A stretch of DNA of 64,000 bases from Nitrobacter hamburgensis X14 (GTDB lineage: Bacteria; Pseudomonadota; Alphaproteobacteria; Rhizobiales; Xanthobacteraceae), in assembly GCF_000013885.1 (NCBI RefSeq), contig NC_007961.1, positions 1 to 64,000 on the forward strand, given 5' to 3'. Both the position numbers and the translations under genes were made by a program. Positions within the stretch are counted from its first letter, which is position 1. Every line of letters begins with the position of its first letter. A model generated the notes under the pieces. It searched no databases, was not told the origin of the DNA, and saw only the letters and a list, made by a program, of their open reading frames with translations. Positions 1 through 8,943 of the stretch are shown one piece after another.

Positions 1-12
1 CCGAAGGAGCGG

Positions 13-47
13 TCCAAGGGCGCAGTTATACGTCGCTGACGCGACGT
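13..47. other. oriT: Probable conjugative origin of transfer (oriT), Q-type nick region
   Basis: Just upstream of traA, GGGCGCA (18-24) is followed by TTATACGT and a perfect stem of ACGTCGC (30-36) and GCGACGT (41-47) around TGAC. On the complementary strand this reads TATAACTGCGCCCTTGG, close to the RSF1010/Ti nick consensus (TAAGTGCGCCCT) as I remember it. In Ti and Sym plasmids oriT lies between traA and the divergent traCDG genes, which would be off the left edge. The nick position is inferred. Confidence 0.8.
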
Positions 48-54
48 ACTGCTT

Positions 55-73
55 CCCGCCCATGCTGGGCGGG
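55..73. repeat. Short perfect inverted repeat beside oriT
   Basis: CCCGCCCA (55-62) and TGGGCGGG (66-73) form an 8-bp perfect stem with a 3-nt loop. No T tract follows, so it is not a classical terminator. It may be an auxiliary oriT structure or relaxosome binding site; the function is unknown. Confidence 0.4.
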
Positions 74-82
74 CCGATCCCG

Positions 83-99
83 ACGAACAGCATGTTCGT
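83..99. promoter_or_regulatory. 17-bp dyad upstream of traA, candidate regulator box
   Basis: ACGAACA and TGTTCGT flank GCA as a perfect dyad 22 bp before the traA start. Ti plasmids carry TraR-binding tra boxes (18-bp dyads) here. This sequence does not match the classical tra box, so a diverged TraR site is only a possibility. I saw no second copy upstream of traI. Confidence 0.3.
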
Positions 100-121
100 T
101 CAACCTAGGATAGCGCCGTCC

Positions 122-3100
122 GTGGCCATCACCCACTTCACCGTCCAGATCGTCAGCCGCGGCACCGGCGGCAGCGCGGTGCTGTCGGCGGCCTACCGGC
201 ATTGCGCGCGGATGGACTACGAGGCCGAGGCGCGCGTCGTCGACTATTCCAACAAGCGCAACCTGGCGCATGAGGATTTTGTGCTGCCGCCGGACGCGCC
301 GGCCTGGGTTCGCGCCATGATCGCCGACCGATCGGTGTCGGGCGCATCTGAGACCTTCTGGAACTATGTCGAGGCCTTCGAGACACGCTCCGATGCGCAG
401 TTCGCCCGCGAGGCGATCATCGCGCTGCCGGTGGAGCTCACGCGCGAGCAGAACATCGCGCTGATGCGCGCCTTCGTGACGCAGGAGATTCTCCCGCGCG
501 GGCAGGTCGCGGACTGGGTCTATCACAATGAGCCCGGCAATCCTCACGTCCACCTGATGACGACGCTGCGTCCGCTGATCGAGAGCGGCTTCGGTGGAAA
601 GAAGGTCGCTGTCACGGGCGAAGACGGCAAGCCGCTGCGCACCCAGGCGGGCAAGATTCGCTACGCGCTCTGGGCTGGCGATACGCCGGACTTCCTGGCG
701 CAGCGAGCGCGATGGATCGATCTGCAGAACCAGCACCTCGCGCTCGCCGGTCTCGACGTCCGCGTCGAGGGCCGCTCCTACGCCGAGCGTGGCATCGCCA
801 TCGTGCCGACCACCCATATCGGCGTCGCGACCAAGGCCATCGACCGTCGCAAGGCGAAGCGGCAGGGCGGCACGCAACGGCTCGATCGTCTCGCGGTCTT
901 CGAAGAAAACCGCGCCGAGAACGCCCGCCGTATTCAGCGCCGACCCGAAATCGTGCTCGAACTCGTCAGCCGCGAGAAAAGCGTCTTCGACGAACGCGAC
1001 ATCGCCAAGGTGCTGCATCGCTATGTCGACGATTCCGGCACCTTCCAGAATCTCCTGACCCGCATCCTGCAATTGCCGGAGGTAATCCGGCTGCAAGCCG
1101 AGAGCATCGACTTCGCCACGGGCGGACGAGCGCCGGCGCGCTACACGGTGCGCGAGCTGATCCGGTGTGAGGCTGAGATGGCGCGTCGCGCGATCCATCT
1201 CTCGGGGAGCACGACCTTTCCGGTCAAAGCGTCCGTCATTGCGGGCGTGTCCGCGCGTCACGCCAACCTCTCCGCCGAGCAACGCACGGCCATCGAGCAT
1301 CTGTCGTCCGGAGAAAGGATCGCGGCGGTCGTCGGCCGCGCCGGCGCCGGCAAAACCACGATGATGCGGGCGGCCCGAGAAATGTGGGAAGAGGCCGGAT
1401 ACCGCGTTGTCGGCGGGGCACTGGCGGGCAAGGCGGCCGAGGGGTTGGAGAAGGAAGCAGGCATCGCCGCCCGCACGCTCGCCTCCTGGGAATTGGGCTG
1501 GAAGAACGGCCGCGATGATCTCGACGACAAGACCGTGTTCGTCCTGGACGAGGCCGGCATGGTGGCCTCTCGGCAGATGGCGCTGGTTGTCGAAACCGCG
1601 TCGAAAGCGGGCGCGAAGATCGTCCTGGTCGGCGATCCCGAGCAGCTCCAGCCGATCGAGGCCGGGGCGGCGTTTCGCTCCATCGTCGAGCGCATCGGCT
1701 ATGCCGAACTCGAGACGATCTATCGCCAGCGCGAACAATGGATGCGTGACGCCTCGCTCGATCTCGCGCGCGGCCGCACGGCGCAGGCGCTTTCCGCCTA
1801 TCGCCAGCATGGACGTGTGCTCGGCTCCGAATTGAAGGCGCAGGCGATCGACAGTCTGATCGCCGACTGGAACCGCGATTACGATCCGTCGAAGTCGACC
1901 TTGATCCTCGCACATCTGCGCCGCGACGTCCGCGCGCTCAACGATATGGCGCGGGCCAAACTCGTCGAACGCGGTCTCGTCGAAGAGGGACACGTCTTCG
2001 GAACGGAAGACGGCGAGCGGCGCTTTGCCGTCGGCGACCAGATCGTCTTCTTGAAGAATGAAGGATCGCTCGGCGTGAAGAACGGCATGATCGGCAAGGT
2101 CGTTGACGCCGCGCCTGGCCGCCTGGTCGCGGAGATCGGCGACGGCCAAGGCAGCGTCGAGAACCGCCGCCGTGTTGCGGTCGAGCAGCGCTTCTACCGC
2201 AATGTCGACCATGGCTATGCGACGACCGTTCATAAGGCGCAGGGTGCGACCGTCGACCGGGTCAAGGTGCTGGCGACGCTCTCGCTCGACAAGCACCTCA
2301 CTTACGTGGCGCTGACCCGCCATCGCGAGGAGGTGACGCTCTATTACGGCCGGCGCTCGTTCCAGTTCGCGGGTGGCCTGATCCCAATCCTGTCGCAGCG
2401 CCGCGCGAAGGAAACCACGCTCGACTACGAGCGCGGCGCCCTTTATCGCGATGCGCTGCGCTTCGCCGCCAACCGCGGTCTGCACATCGTCAGGGTGGCG
2501 CGGACGCTCATCAACGACCGCCGGCGCTGGACGCTTCGCCAGAAGCAGCGGTTGGTGGATGCGGGCCGCCGGTTGCGCGCGCTCGGCGAGAGGCTCGGCC
2601 TGGTCGATAGCCACAAACCCGTCATCAGCACCGCGCGGAAGGAGGCGAAGCCCATGGTCGCCGGCGTCACGACATTTCTCAAATCGTTCACCGACACGAT
2701 CGAGGACAGGATCCTCGCCGACCCTGCCATTAAGAAGCAATGGAAGGAGGTGTCGACACGCTTCCGCCTCGTCTTCGCCGATCCCGAGCGCGCCTTCCGG
2801 GCGGTGAACTTCGACGCCATGTTGAAGGACTCCGCCGCCGCGGTGTCGACGATCCAGCAGCTCGCCGCGAACCCGGAATCCTTCGGGGCTTTGCGTGGTA
2901 AGACCGGCCTGCTGGCGGGCAAGGCCGACAAGCAGGAGCGGCAGCGTGCCGAGGCCAATGTGCCGGCGCTGAAGAGCGACATCGAGCGCTATCTGCGGCT
3001 TCGCGCCGAGGCGGAGCACAAGCATGAAGCCGAGGAGCGTGCGATCCGGCACAGCGTCGCCATCGACATCCCGGCTTTGTCGCGTGATGCGCATCGCGTG

Positions 3101-3445
3101 CTCGAACGCGTGCGCGACGCGATCGACCGCAACGACCTGCCGAGCGCGCTCGAGTTCGCGCTCGCCGACAGGATGGTGAAAGCCGAGATCGACGGCTTCA
3201 ACAAGGCGATCGCCGAGCGCTTCGGCGATCGCACCTTCCTGCCGAATGCGGCCAGGGAGGCGAAGGGTCAGGCCTTCGAGAAGGCGGCCGCCGGCATGGA
3301 CCCGGCGCGCCGCGAGCAGCTGAAGGAAGCCTGGCCTGCGATGCGCACAGCACAGCGGCTCGCGGCAGGGGAGCGCACGGCGCAGGCGCTGAAGCAGGTG
3401 GAGTCGCAACGCATGATGCAGCGGCAGGGACAGACCTTGAAATGA
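122..3445 (+). CDS. traA: Conjugal transfer relaxase/helicase TraA
   Basis: Relaxase that nicks oriT and unwinds the transferred strand in the donor cytoplasm. From the chosen GTG it is 1107 aa and begins MAITHFTVQIVSRG, matching the start of Ti TraA as I recall it. The frame is open from ATG 62, but that stretch overlaps oriT-flanking repeats. A MobA/MobL relaxase domain (about 1-230) carries the nucleophile region around AAYRHCARM and the metal-binding motif GNPHVHLM. A RecD-like helicase follows, with Walker A VVGRAGAGKTT and a C-terminal motif YATTVHKAQGATVD...YVALTRHREE. The C-terminal 300 aa are charged and helical. The stop overlaps traF by 4 bp (ATGA), so the two are probably translationally coupled. 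Confidence 0.95.
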   Translation: MAITHFTVQIVSRGTGGSAVLSAAYRHCARMDYEAEARVVDYSNKRNLAHEDFVLPPDAPAWVRAMIADRSVSGASETFWNYVEAFETRSDAQFAREAIIALPVELTREQNIALMRAFVTQEILPRGQVADWVYHNEPGNPHVHLMTTLRPLIESGFGGKKVAVTGEDGKPLRTQAGKIRYALWAGDTPDFLAQRARWIDLQNQHLALAGLDVRVEGRSYAERGIAIVPTTHIGVATKAIDRRKAKRQGGTQRLDRLAVFEENRAENARRIQRRPEIVLELVSREKSVFDERDIAKVLHRYVDDSGTFQNLLTRILQLPEVIRLQAESIDFATGGRAPARYTVRELIRCEAEMARRAIHLSGSTTFPVKASVIAGVSARHANLSAEQRTAIEHLSSGERIAAVVGRAGAGKTTMMRAAREMWEEAGYRVVGGALAGKAAEGLEKEAGIAARTLASWELGWKNGRDDLDDKTVFVLDEAGMVASRQMALVVETASKAGAKIVLVGDPEQLQPIEAGAAFRSIVERIGYAELETIYRQREQWMRDASLDLARGRTAQALSAYRQHGRVLGSELKAQAIDSLIADWNRDYDPSKSTLILAHLRRDVRALNDMARAKLVERGLVEEGHVFGTEDGERRFAVGDQIVFLKNEGSLGVKNGMIGKVVDAAPGRLVAEIGDGQGSVENRRRVAVEQRFYRNVDHGYATTVHKAQGATVDRVKVLATLSLDKHLTYVALTRHREEVTLYYGRRSFQFAGGLIPILSQRRAKETTLDYERGALYRDALRFAANRGLHIVRVARTLINDRRRWTLRQKQRLVDAGRRLRALGERLGLVDSHKPVISTARKEAKPMVAGVTTFLKSFTDTIEDRILADPAIKKQWKEVSTRFRLVFADPERAFRAVNFDAMLKDSAAAVSTIQQLAANPESFGALRGKTGLLAGKADKQERQRAEANVPALKSDIERYLRLRAEAEHKHEAEERAIRHSVAIDIPALSRDAHRVLERVRDAIDRNDLPSALEFALADRMVKAEIDGFNKAIAERFGDRTFLPNAAREAKGQAFEKAAAGMDPARREQLKEAWPAMRTAQRLAAGERTAQALKQVESQRMMQRQGQTLK

Positions 3446-3975
3446 GACGCCAGCGCTCTCTTCTGGTCGTAATTGCGACCGGCGCCGGCGCCGTGCTTTG
3501 CCTTGCCCTCACTGGCTGGTGCGCCGACCTGCGCATCAACATGACGCCGAGCTATCCGCGCGGCCTGTGGCGGATAGAGGCGCTCGATCGGCCGGCCGAC
3601 GTCGGCGACCGCATCTTCATCTGTCCGCCCGACACGGCTGTGTTCGAACGCGCGTTCAAGCGCGGATATATCAGACGCGGGCTGTGCGCCGGCGGCTTGA
3701 GCCCGCTCATCAAGACCGTTGCCGCAATCGGCGGACAGCAGATCGATGTCGCGGCGCGCGTGTCGATCGACGGCCGCGTGCTCGGTCATTCCAACGTCAG
3801 GCGCATGGATGCCGCCGGCAGGCCACTCTTGCCGTTCGCGGGCGGCGTCATTCCCGCCGGCGCACTTTTTCTCCACTCCGATTTTGCAGGCTCCTATGAC
3901 TCCCGCTACTTCGGCCCGATCCCGGCATCGGGCATCCTTGGCCTCGCCCGGCCCGTTCTCACCTTCGACAGGTAG
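3442..3975 (+). CDS. traF: Conjugation signal peptidase-like protease TraF
   Basis: 177-aa member of the TraF/peptidase S26 family, which matures or cyclises the T-pilin in RP4- and Ti-type systems. An N-terminal membrane anchor (about 7-27) is followed by the catalytic Ser motif MTPSYPRGLWR, an inner GDRIFICPP strand and the LIKTVAA segment carrying the general-base Lys; the C-terminal HSDFAGSYDSRYFGPIP block is typical of S26. It starts on the ATGA overlap with traA and ends inside the 5' part of traB. It should act at the inner membrane with its active site in the periplasm. Confidence 0.93.
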   Translation: MRRQRSLLVVIATGAGAVLCLALTGWCADLRINMTPSYPRGLWRIEALDRPADVGDRIFICPPDTAVFERAFKRGYIRRGLCAGGLSPLIKTVAAIGGQQIDVAARVSIDGRVLGHSNVRRMDAAGRPLLPFAGGVIPAGALFLHSDFAGSYDSRYFGPIPASGILGLARPVLTFDR

Positions 3976-5131
3976 TCTCTTCCGCGCCACGGCGATGGTG
4001 GCCGCCGCGATTGCCGTCGGTGCTGTGGGCTGGAGCGGCCATGTGCTCGCTTTGCCGCTCGCCTGCGCCTTCCCGACGTTGTGGGCCTTCGCGCCCTCGC
4101 GCTCGGCCTCGGCGGCGGTGAGCGCGGGCTATTTCCTGGCGGCCTCGCGCGGCCTGCCGCAGGGCGTCGTCAATTTCTACGGCAGCGACTTCTCCGTCGG
4201 CATCGCTCTCTGGATCGGCGCTGCCGCCGCCTTCGTCCTGGTCCACACCGTGCTCTGGCAGAGGCAGCCGGGATGGCGAGGGGCGGTTTCGTTCGGGATC
4301 GCTACGGTCCTGATGAGCCTGCCGCCGTTCGGCATCGTGGGATGGGCTGAGCCGATCGCGGCGGCCGGTGTGCTGTTTCCCGGTTGGGGATGGTGGGGAC
4401 TGGCGGCAACCGCCGCCGTCCTCCCCACCATGACGACCGGCAAGTGGCCGATCGCGGCGATCGTGGCGACGGGCTTCTGGGCCTGGTCCGCTGCACACTG
4501 GATCGCGCCGTCTCCGCCGCAAGGCTGGACTGGTCTCGACACGCGGCTCGGGAGCGCGCTCGGCCGCCCGCCCGACCTCGAACAAACCCGTGCGCTCTTT
4601 GAGCGCGTAAGCGAGGCAAGAGGCGCCGGCGCTCGCGTTGTCGTGCTGCCGGAGAGCGCGGCGGGGTTGTGGACGCCGACCACCAGCGCCTTCTGGATCG
4701 ATAGCCTCCGCGGCGCGGACGTCACGGTGATCGCCGGCGCCGCGATCGTCGAACCGGATGGCTACGACAACGTCATGGTGGAGGCCGGCGACGGTCGCGC
4801 GCGCGTTCTCTACGGCGAGCGCATGCCGGTCCCGGTCTCGATGTGGCAACCCTGGCTGGCTTGGACCGGGCAGGGCGGCGGCGCCCGGGCCAGCTTCTTC
4901 GGCAACCCTGTCGTCGAGGTGGCTGGCCGGCGGGTCGCGCCGCTGATCTGCTACGAGGAGCTGCTCGTCTGGCCCGTCCTGCAGTCAATGTGGTACGCGC
5001 CCGACGTGGTCGTTGCGATCGGCAACGACTGGTGGACCGCCGGCAGCAGCATCCTCGCCATTCAAAGAGCCAGCTGTGAGGCCTGGGCGCGCCTGTTCGC
5101 CCTGCCGCTTGTGCTCGCGTTCAACACCTGA
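3896..5131 (+). CDS. traB: Conjugal transfer protein TraB (nitrilase/Lnt-like membrane protein)
   Basis: 411 aa if read from ATG 3896, overlapping traF by 80 bp. ATG 3995 or an intervening TTG are other candidates, because the recognisable part begins near AAAIAVGAVGWSG. The N-terminal half has about six hydrophobic segments. The C-terminal half has carbon-nitrogen hydrolase features, with VVVLPESAAGLW (Glu) and PLICYEELL (Cys), as in apolipoprotein N-acyltransferase relatives. Ti and Sym plasmid TraB proteins have this fold and raise conjugation efficiency, although their substrate is unknown to me. It lies in the traAFBH operon. Confidence 0.88.
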   Translation: MTPATSARSRHRASLASPGPFSPSTGSLFRATAMVAAAIAVGAVGWSGHVLALPLACAFPTLWAFAPSRSASAAVSAGYFLAASRGLPQGVVNFYGSDFSVGIALWIGAAAAFVLVHTVLWQRQPGWRGAVSFGIATVLMSLPPFGIVGWAEPIAAAGVLFPGWGWWGLAATAAVLPTMTTGKWPIAAIVATGFWAWSAAHWIAPSPPQGWTGLDTRLGSALGRPPDLEQTRALFERVSEARGAGARVVVLPESAAGLWTPTTSAFWIDSLRGADVTVIAGAAIVEPDGYDNVMVEAGDGRARVLYGERMPVPVSMWQPWLAWTGQGGGARASFFGNPVVEVAGRRVAPLICYEELLVWPVLQSMWYAPDVVVAIGNDWWTAGSSILAIQRASCEAWARLFALPLVLAFNT

Positions 5132-5142
5132 AGGGGATCGTC

Positions 5143-5766
5143 ATGGTCGACGCCGCCGGCATCCATCACTGCGCCGATCCGGTATTGAAGCCCGCGATCG
5201 TCGAGAAATTCATCCGTGCGGTCGGATCGCCCGATCCGCTCACCGTCACCATCCGCGCCGGCAACCGCGTCGTTCTCGTGTCGCCGCCGAAAACGCCGGA
5301 TCAGGCGATGGCGCTCGTTCGGCGCTATGTCGGCCACGCCATGGTCCGCGTCGGCGTGACGCAATATCCGGCTGGGCTCGGCGTCAGCGACGTCTCGGAG
5401 CTCAAGCCCGATCTCGTCGACGCCTGCGCCAATATCAGGATGGGCACCACGCTGTTCGGCAAGGTCTATCGCATCGTCGTCAAATGGTATGGCACGCCAG
5501 CCGACCAGGCGTTCGGCGATGCGATCGAGGCCTGGAAGACCGGATACTTCGACGGCAAATATGTGTTCGACGAGCCCGATCCCGGCAGTCTCCCGCCACG
5601 GAAGGGCGCGCCGGGTGACAGCGACCAGCCTGTCAAAACGGACGATGCGCCGAAACCTGCGACCAGCGCCGACAGCGGCGCGCAGCCAGCCAAGGAGCCG
5701 GACGACCCGAACAAGGCCGGCATCCGCATCGATCTGACCGGCATCGGCGTCGGCAAGCCGAAATAG
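5143..5766 (+). CDS. traH: Conjugal transfer protein TraH
   Basis: 207-aa protein placed as TraH by its position after traB and by the conserved central region (IRMGTTLFGKVYRIVVKWYG). It has no clear signal peptide. The C-terminal third is low-complexity, rich in Pro, Asp and Lys, and ends in a short conserved tail GIRIDLTGIGVGKPK. A GGGG ribosome site precedes ATG 5143. TraH is a dispensable accessory tra protein of unknown mechanism. Its last eight codons and stop are copied again at 10793, showing that the traH/vapC junction was duplicated. Confidence 0.85.
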   Translation: MVDAAGIHHCADPVLKPAIVEKFIRAVGSPDPLTVTIRAGNRVVLVSPPKTPDQAMALVRRYVGHAMVRVGVTQYPAGLGVSDVSELKPDLVDACANIRMGTTLFGKVYRIVVKWYGTPADQAFGDAIEAWKTGYFDGKYVFDEPDPGSLPPRKGAPGDSDQPVKTDDAPKPATSADSGAQPAKEPDDPNKAGIRIDLTGIGVGKPK

Positions 5767-6156
5767 GTCGCCTGAAAGCCGTTGGTTGCGCGAAGTCGTT
5801 CTGTGCGAGCAGGTCGTGGAGACAATGGAAGTCTGACCAGATCGAGAATTTCATATCTCGATCGAGAATTCTTGTTGCCGCCCGCGTTTTTTGCCGAATT
5901 GGGTGATGCGCTCGTCGTAAGTCACCAACGGGCAGCGAAGGTCGATCGCCGTGGCGATCAAAAGCCGGTCCGCAGGATCACGGTGTTCAAAATGATGAAG
6001 CTGGTAGCTGCGGGCGGCGGCGCGATGCGCCAGTGGCACGCCCTCGAGGCCTGGCCGATCAAGAAAACGATCGATCCACGCATCCACGGGAATATCAAGT
6101 TCGATCCGCCCCGTATCGACAAGCAGGGCGATTTCCCAGACCGTGACGGAGCTGAG
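5742..6156. repeat. 415-bp direct repeat, copy A (traH tail plus vapC 3' part)
   Basis: This stretch recurs at 10793-11207 in the same orientation with a constant offset of 5051 bp. By eye the copies differ at about 17 positions (near 96% identity). Copy A starts inside the end of traH and stops abruptly at 6156, where IS110-related sequence begins. Confidence 0.9.
5851..6156 (-). pseudogene. vapC toxin remnant (C-terminal about 100 aa)
   Basis: On the minus strand this copy encodes the C-terminal portion of a PIN-domain toxin (…DPADRLLIATAIDLRCPLVTYDERI…), nearly identical to the complete vapC at 10902-11330. The N-terminal third, including the first catalytic Asp, and the whole vapB are missing because homology ends at 6156. 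It is most likely inactive. Confidence 0.85.
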
Positions 6157-6218
6157 CCAAACTCAGTGTTCGTTGTCTTGAGCGGTGTTGAAGCGGTTAC
6201 TGTGCTATATATCTTTCT

Positions 6219-6464
6219 TCAGGCGATTCCGAACGGTCGTTCTCGGAAGAGACCGCCACGCTGCATGATTGCCCAGACGATACGGGCGAGTTTGTTGGCG
6301 ACTGCGACGGTGACCACGCGCGCCGGCCGCCGGGTGAGCAACGCATTGACCCACCCGGCCAGGTCGGGCTTGTTGCGCTCGTAGCGAACAACGGCCGTGG
6401 CGCCGAGCACGAGGAGCCGCCGCAGGTACGGTTCGCCCTTCTTGGAAATGCGGTCCAATGCCAT
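6219..6464 (-). pseudogene. IS110-family transposase remnant (C-terminal 81 aa)
   Basis: The open segment reads DRISKKGEPYLRRLLVLGA…RPARVVTVAVANKLARIVWA. This is the hallmark C-terminal Transposase_20 block of IS110/IS1111 transposases (GRISKxGDxYLRxLL and VALANKxARIxWA). The N-terminal DEDD catalytic domain is absent, and no matching sequence is recognisable upstream (6465 onwards), so this is a truncated element. It differs from the intact IS110 copy at 13055-14200. Confidence 0.8.
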
Positions 6465-7283
6465 TTTTCCACCGCTGCCTGTAAAACGGCGCCGGGGTCA
6501 CGTCGCTGGAAGGATGAGCAGTAACGTCCTGAAGAAAATTGAGAAAGCTTCCTCGGAGTGGGGTCGCGATAGGCGCCGGTGTTGACCCCACCCCGGTGCG
6601 GATTATGTCAACTGCGACATGGAATTGTGGCCGATAGTTCACGGGGCCAAGTTCGGCACCGATTAGCAATCAGCGCCGATTACCGACATGATCTATGCGG
6701 CCACGCCGAGGAAGCAACCGCCGAACCAGCACGTAGACTGCCTGCTGCGGGTGTTTCCGGTGGGGTGGCGGGAGCAACGGGCGACATCTTTCGGCTGAGG
6801 CCGATCGTTCGCGCGAGCAGAATCCAACACGCTTGGTTCACGAAGCCTCAAGCACCGTCCGGAGCATTGACCGGCATTCCGCCAAACGCTCGAGCGCTAG
6901 CTCGGTACCCCAGTGGGCCTGTATTTCCTGCAGATCACGGATCGCTACGTCGACGGCAGTGCGCAGGTCAATTGCGCGATCTGCGTCAGCTTCGGCTCGC
7001 CGGTCGCACAGCCAGATGATTTCAGCACTCAACGCAGCACCCTCCGAATCAGCGGCAGGATGCCAGCGGCGCGCCTAATCAACCGTTAGCAGAAACACTC
7101 ACGGGTCCATCCTCGGGCACAATCGCCGGCTGGTAACGTCACCATCCAGTGGGTAACTGTCTGCCCCCAGCCAAGCTTCGGATTTTAGATTTTGCCAATT
7201 CCCCGAATCAGCATGTTGGATTAAAAGCGGGCCATGCTGTGGCGCCGCGGCGTCATCCGCGCATCGTCGAACGTGGAGGTCAC
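6465..7283. other. About 0.8 kb of poorly conserved sequence
   Basis: Between the IS110 remnant and the next convincing gene I see no recognisable domain and only short overlapping frames on both strands. It is probably decayed mobile-element or intergenic DNA. One 64-codon minus-strand frame is listed separately. Confidence 0.5.
6838..7032 (-). CDS. Small hypothetical protein (64 aa), weak
   Basis: TTG-initiated frame encoding an acidic, helical, unrecognised 64-aa protein (AEIIWLCDRRAEADADRAID…). The amino-acid composition looks protein-like and more balanced than in the overlapping plus-strand frames. No good ribosome site was seen, and the start could be wrong. It may be spurious. Confidence 0.25.
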   Translation of the reverse strand: MSAEIIWLCDRRAEADADRAIDLRTAVDVAIRDLQEIQAHWGTELALERLAECRSMLRTVLEAS

Positions 7284-8003
7284 ATGGTTTCCGCCGCCGT
7301 CGTTCTTCGGGAAGACAACGCCATTGAGAGGCCGGCCGCCCTGTTGAGCCGCGCCGAGGTGCTTACCCGTTACCGCCATTTACGGGAAATCAGCCGCCAG
7401 CATCATTCCGCGGTACTGGATTTTTTATCCAAGGATACGATCATATCCCAGGCTCGGCGCTTAGGTCTGGCTCAGGGCAAGACGCTGCTCCTCGACAGCA
7501 TGGACGATCTTAATTTCGTTTTCGACCTTGCGATCCACACGGCAAAGGACCGCTCCCGGGCGATTGATCGCTATGCCAGAGCGGTACGTCTGGCGCCAGG
7601 GTTTGACGAAACACTCATGCTCGAGGCCATGCGACGCGCGCGCTTCGCGATCATCAGTATTGTACGCCGGCACCCTGTTGCGGGCCTGATTGTCAAAGAC
7701 TTGTTTCGCGGCGTGGAGGTTTGGCTGGTCGATGAGGGCCTTGAGAGTTCGCTCCCGGCCGGGGCAGCGCTGGCCACTCGGCTCTTTACGCCCGAGGGCT
7801 TCGCCATGACGGCCGGCGTCCTGGTTCCGCTCGACATAGAACTGATAGAAGATGCGATTGCCGACACGCCGCAGTTGCTCCGCAATCGGCGTGAGGAGTT
7901 GATCGATGATCGCCGTTTCGCGGAAGCGATCTACCGAGTTGCCCTTGCGAGCGGGTTGATGGAGCAGGTCGCTTACCAGGACACAATTGCAGAAGCTGGG
8001 TGA
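7284..8003 (+). CDS. Conserved hypothetical protein (239 aa)
   Basis: Chosen to start at ATG 7284, four bases after an excellent GGAGGT site, not at an upstream in-frame start. It resembles a family of uncharacterised Rhizobiales proteins I recognise by blocks such as LLSRAEVLTRYRHLREISRQHHSAVLDFLS, FDLAIHTAKDRSRAIDRYAR and HPVAGLIVKDLF. There are no membrane segments or known catalytic motif; it is probably cytoplasmic and mainly helical. The downstream neighbour is a serine-recombinase remnant, so it may be cargo of a former mobile element. No function is proposed. Confidence 0.75.
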   Translation: MVSAAVVLREDNAIERPAALLSRAEVLTRYRHLREISRQHHSAVLDFLSKDTIISQARRLGLAQGKTLLLDSMDDLNFVFDLAIHTAKDRSRAIDRYARAVRLAPGFDETLMLEAMRRARFAIISIVRRHPVAGLIVKDLFRGVEVWLVDEGLESSLPAGAALATRLFTPEGFAMTAGVLVPLDIELIEDAIADTPQLLRNRREELIDDRRFAEAIYRVALASGLMEQVAYQDTIAEAG

Positions 8004-8016
8004 CGTTGGAGCACCG

Positions 8017-8252
8017 TAGCGATTGCCAACCGCGCATTCCGCTGGCGTGAAATGCCGGAGAACGGCACCCACGCAACCATCGCGGAGATCGCCAAGACCT
8101 ATGTGGGTCGTGTCCTACGGATGACTCTCCGGACAGTCGAGGCAATTCTGAATGGGCGTCACCCGGCGGGGCTGCTGCTGAACGATCCCGGCTGTCCATC
8201 GGCCACTTTCGCCCGAGTGCGTTGGACTCCACGGGAGGAGCGGCAAGTCTGA
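8017..8252 (+). pseudogene. Large serine recombinase remnant (C-terminal segment)
   Basis: The frame FRWREMPENGTHATIAEIA…KTYVGRVLRMTLRTVEAILNGR matches the C-terminal helix-turn-helix block of large serine recombinases (RWxxML..GxxxSIxEIAxxExISxSYVxRxLRLTLLAPxIVEAILxGR). About 8 and 3 residues are missing in two places, and nothing of the catalytic domain or zinc ribbon is present. It is a decayed fragment. Confidence 0.7.
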
Positions 8253-8297
8253 GCGGGGAAGGGGTCAGTCGGCTGCCGCGTAGCGGCGCAGGCGGCG

Positions 8298-8396
8298 AAC
8301 TTTCGGGTGACGATCCTCAGAGCGCTGGTGAGCGACCCCGATGGCTCTGCGCGTTTGGCGGCGGACTTGCTGTTGCCGGTCAGAGACAGGTGGAGA
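8298..8396 (+). pseudogene. 5' remnant of a paralogue of the next gene
   Basis: The plus frame FRVTILRALVSDPDGSA aligns with the start of the following protein, FQITILKVLAGHPDGRA (10 of 17 identical), then diverges. This suggests a decayed tandem copy of the first about 30 codons. Confidence 0.45.
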
Positions 8397-8472
8397 AATC
8401 CTGCTGTGGGACCGGTGGGCGGGCACCCGGGACAAGCTATGGTGGTGAAATTAGTTTGTCGCGGGGCCTGCC

Positions 8473-8919
8473 GTGAGCTTTCAGATTACGATTTTAAAGG
8501 TCTTGGCGGGCCATCCGGATGGGCGCGCCTCGGTTGCTGAACTGACGCGCTATGTCAGCATCCTGATGTCGAGCGGATCGGATTGGACCGACGCTGGTTG
8601 GCCGCACGCGCACCAAAGCATCGAAATCTTTGCAGATTCATTTGTGCTGCGGGACGAGCGCGGTTGGTGCATCACGGATTCGGGCAGGCAGTTCTTGGCT
8701 TCGCTGGAAGCGCCGACTCCCGCCTGGTCGGAAAAGCAGGACCAACCGCCCGGAGCCCGCGTGACGTTCGTTACCGCACCGAGCCAAGTCCAGCCGACGC
8801 TTCGACTGATTGTAGACAACACGGGCGCGCAGCCCGGTCTCGATCCGGATGAAACACGGCGGTCTGCGTGGTCTGCGCTGCGCCCAAGGAGCACGATGGG
8901 CGGCGAAGGCCGCTCGTGA
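8473..8919 (+). CDS. Conserved hypothetical protein with winged-helix-like N-terminus
   Basis: 148 aa starting at GTG 8473 (V/MSFQITILKVLAGHPDGRASV). The first about 75 residues look like a small winged-helix module of a kind I recall as uncharacterised proteins in Bradyrhizobium (…ISSGSDWTD…FVLRDERGWCITDSGRQFL). The C-terminal half is Pro-rich and disordered. No enzymatic motif is visible. Function unknown. Confidence 0.6.
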   Translation: MSFQITILKVLAGHPDGRASVAELTRYVSILMSSGSDWTDAGWPHAHQSIEIFADSFVLRDERGWCITDSGRQFLASLEAPTPAWSEKQDQPPGARVTFVTAPSQVQPTLRLIVDNTGAQPGLDPDETRRSAWSALRPRSTMGGEGRS

Positions 8920-8943
8920 GCTTGCCGCCCATCCAGAGTAGAC

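Noticed and set aside
1..100. Minus-strand P-loop-like peptide (LFVGIGPPSMGGK) suggesting an IstB remnant
   Set aside because: The same DNA is explained by oriT and dyads; the resemblance is short and lacks the following Thr/Ser.
62..121. Upstream ATG codons at 62 and 92 as traA start
   Set aside because: They lie in oriT-flanking inverted repeats; homology to TraA begins at GTG 122 (MAITHF).
26..3409. 1127-codon open frame antisense to traA
   Set aside because: Mirror of traA codon bias; no recognisable domain, and traA is certain.
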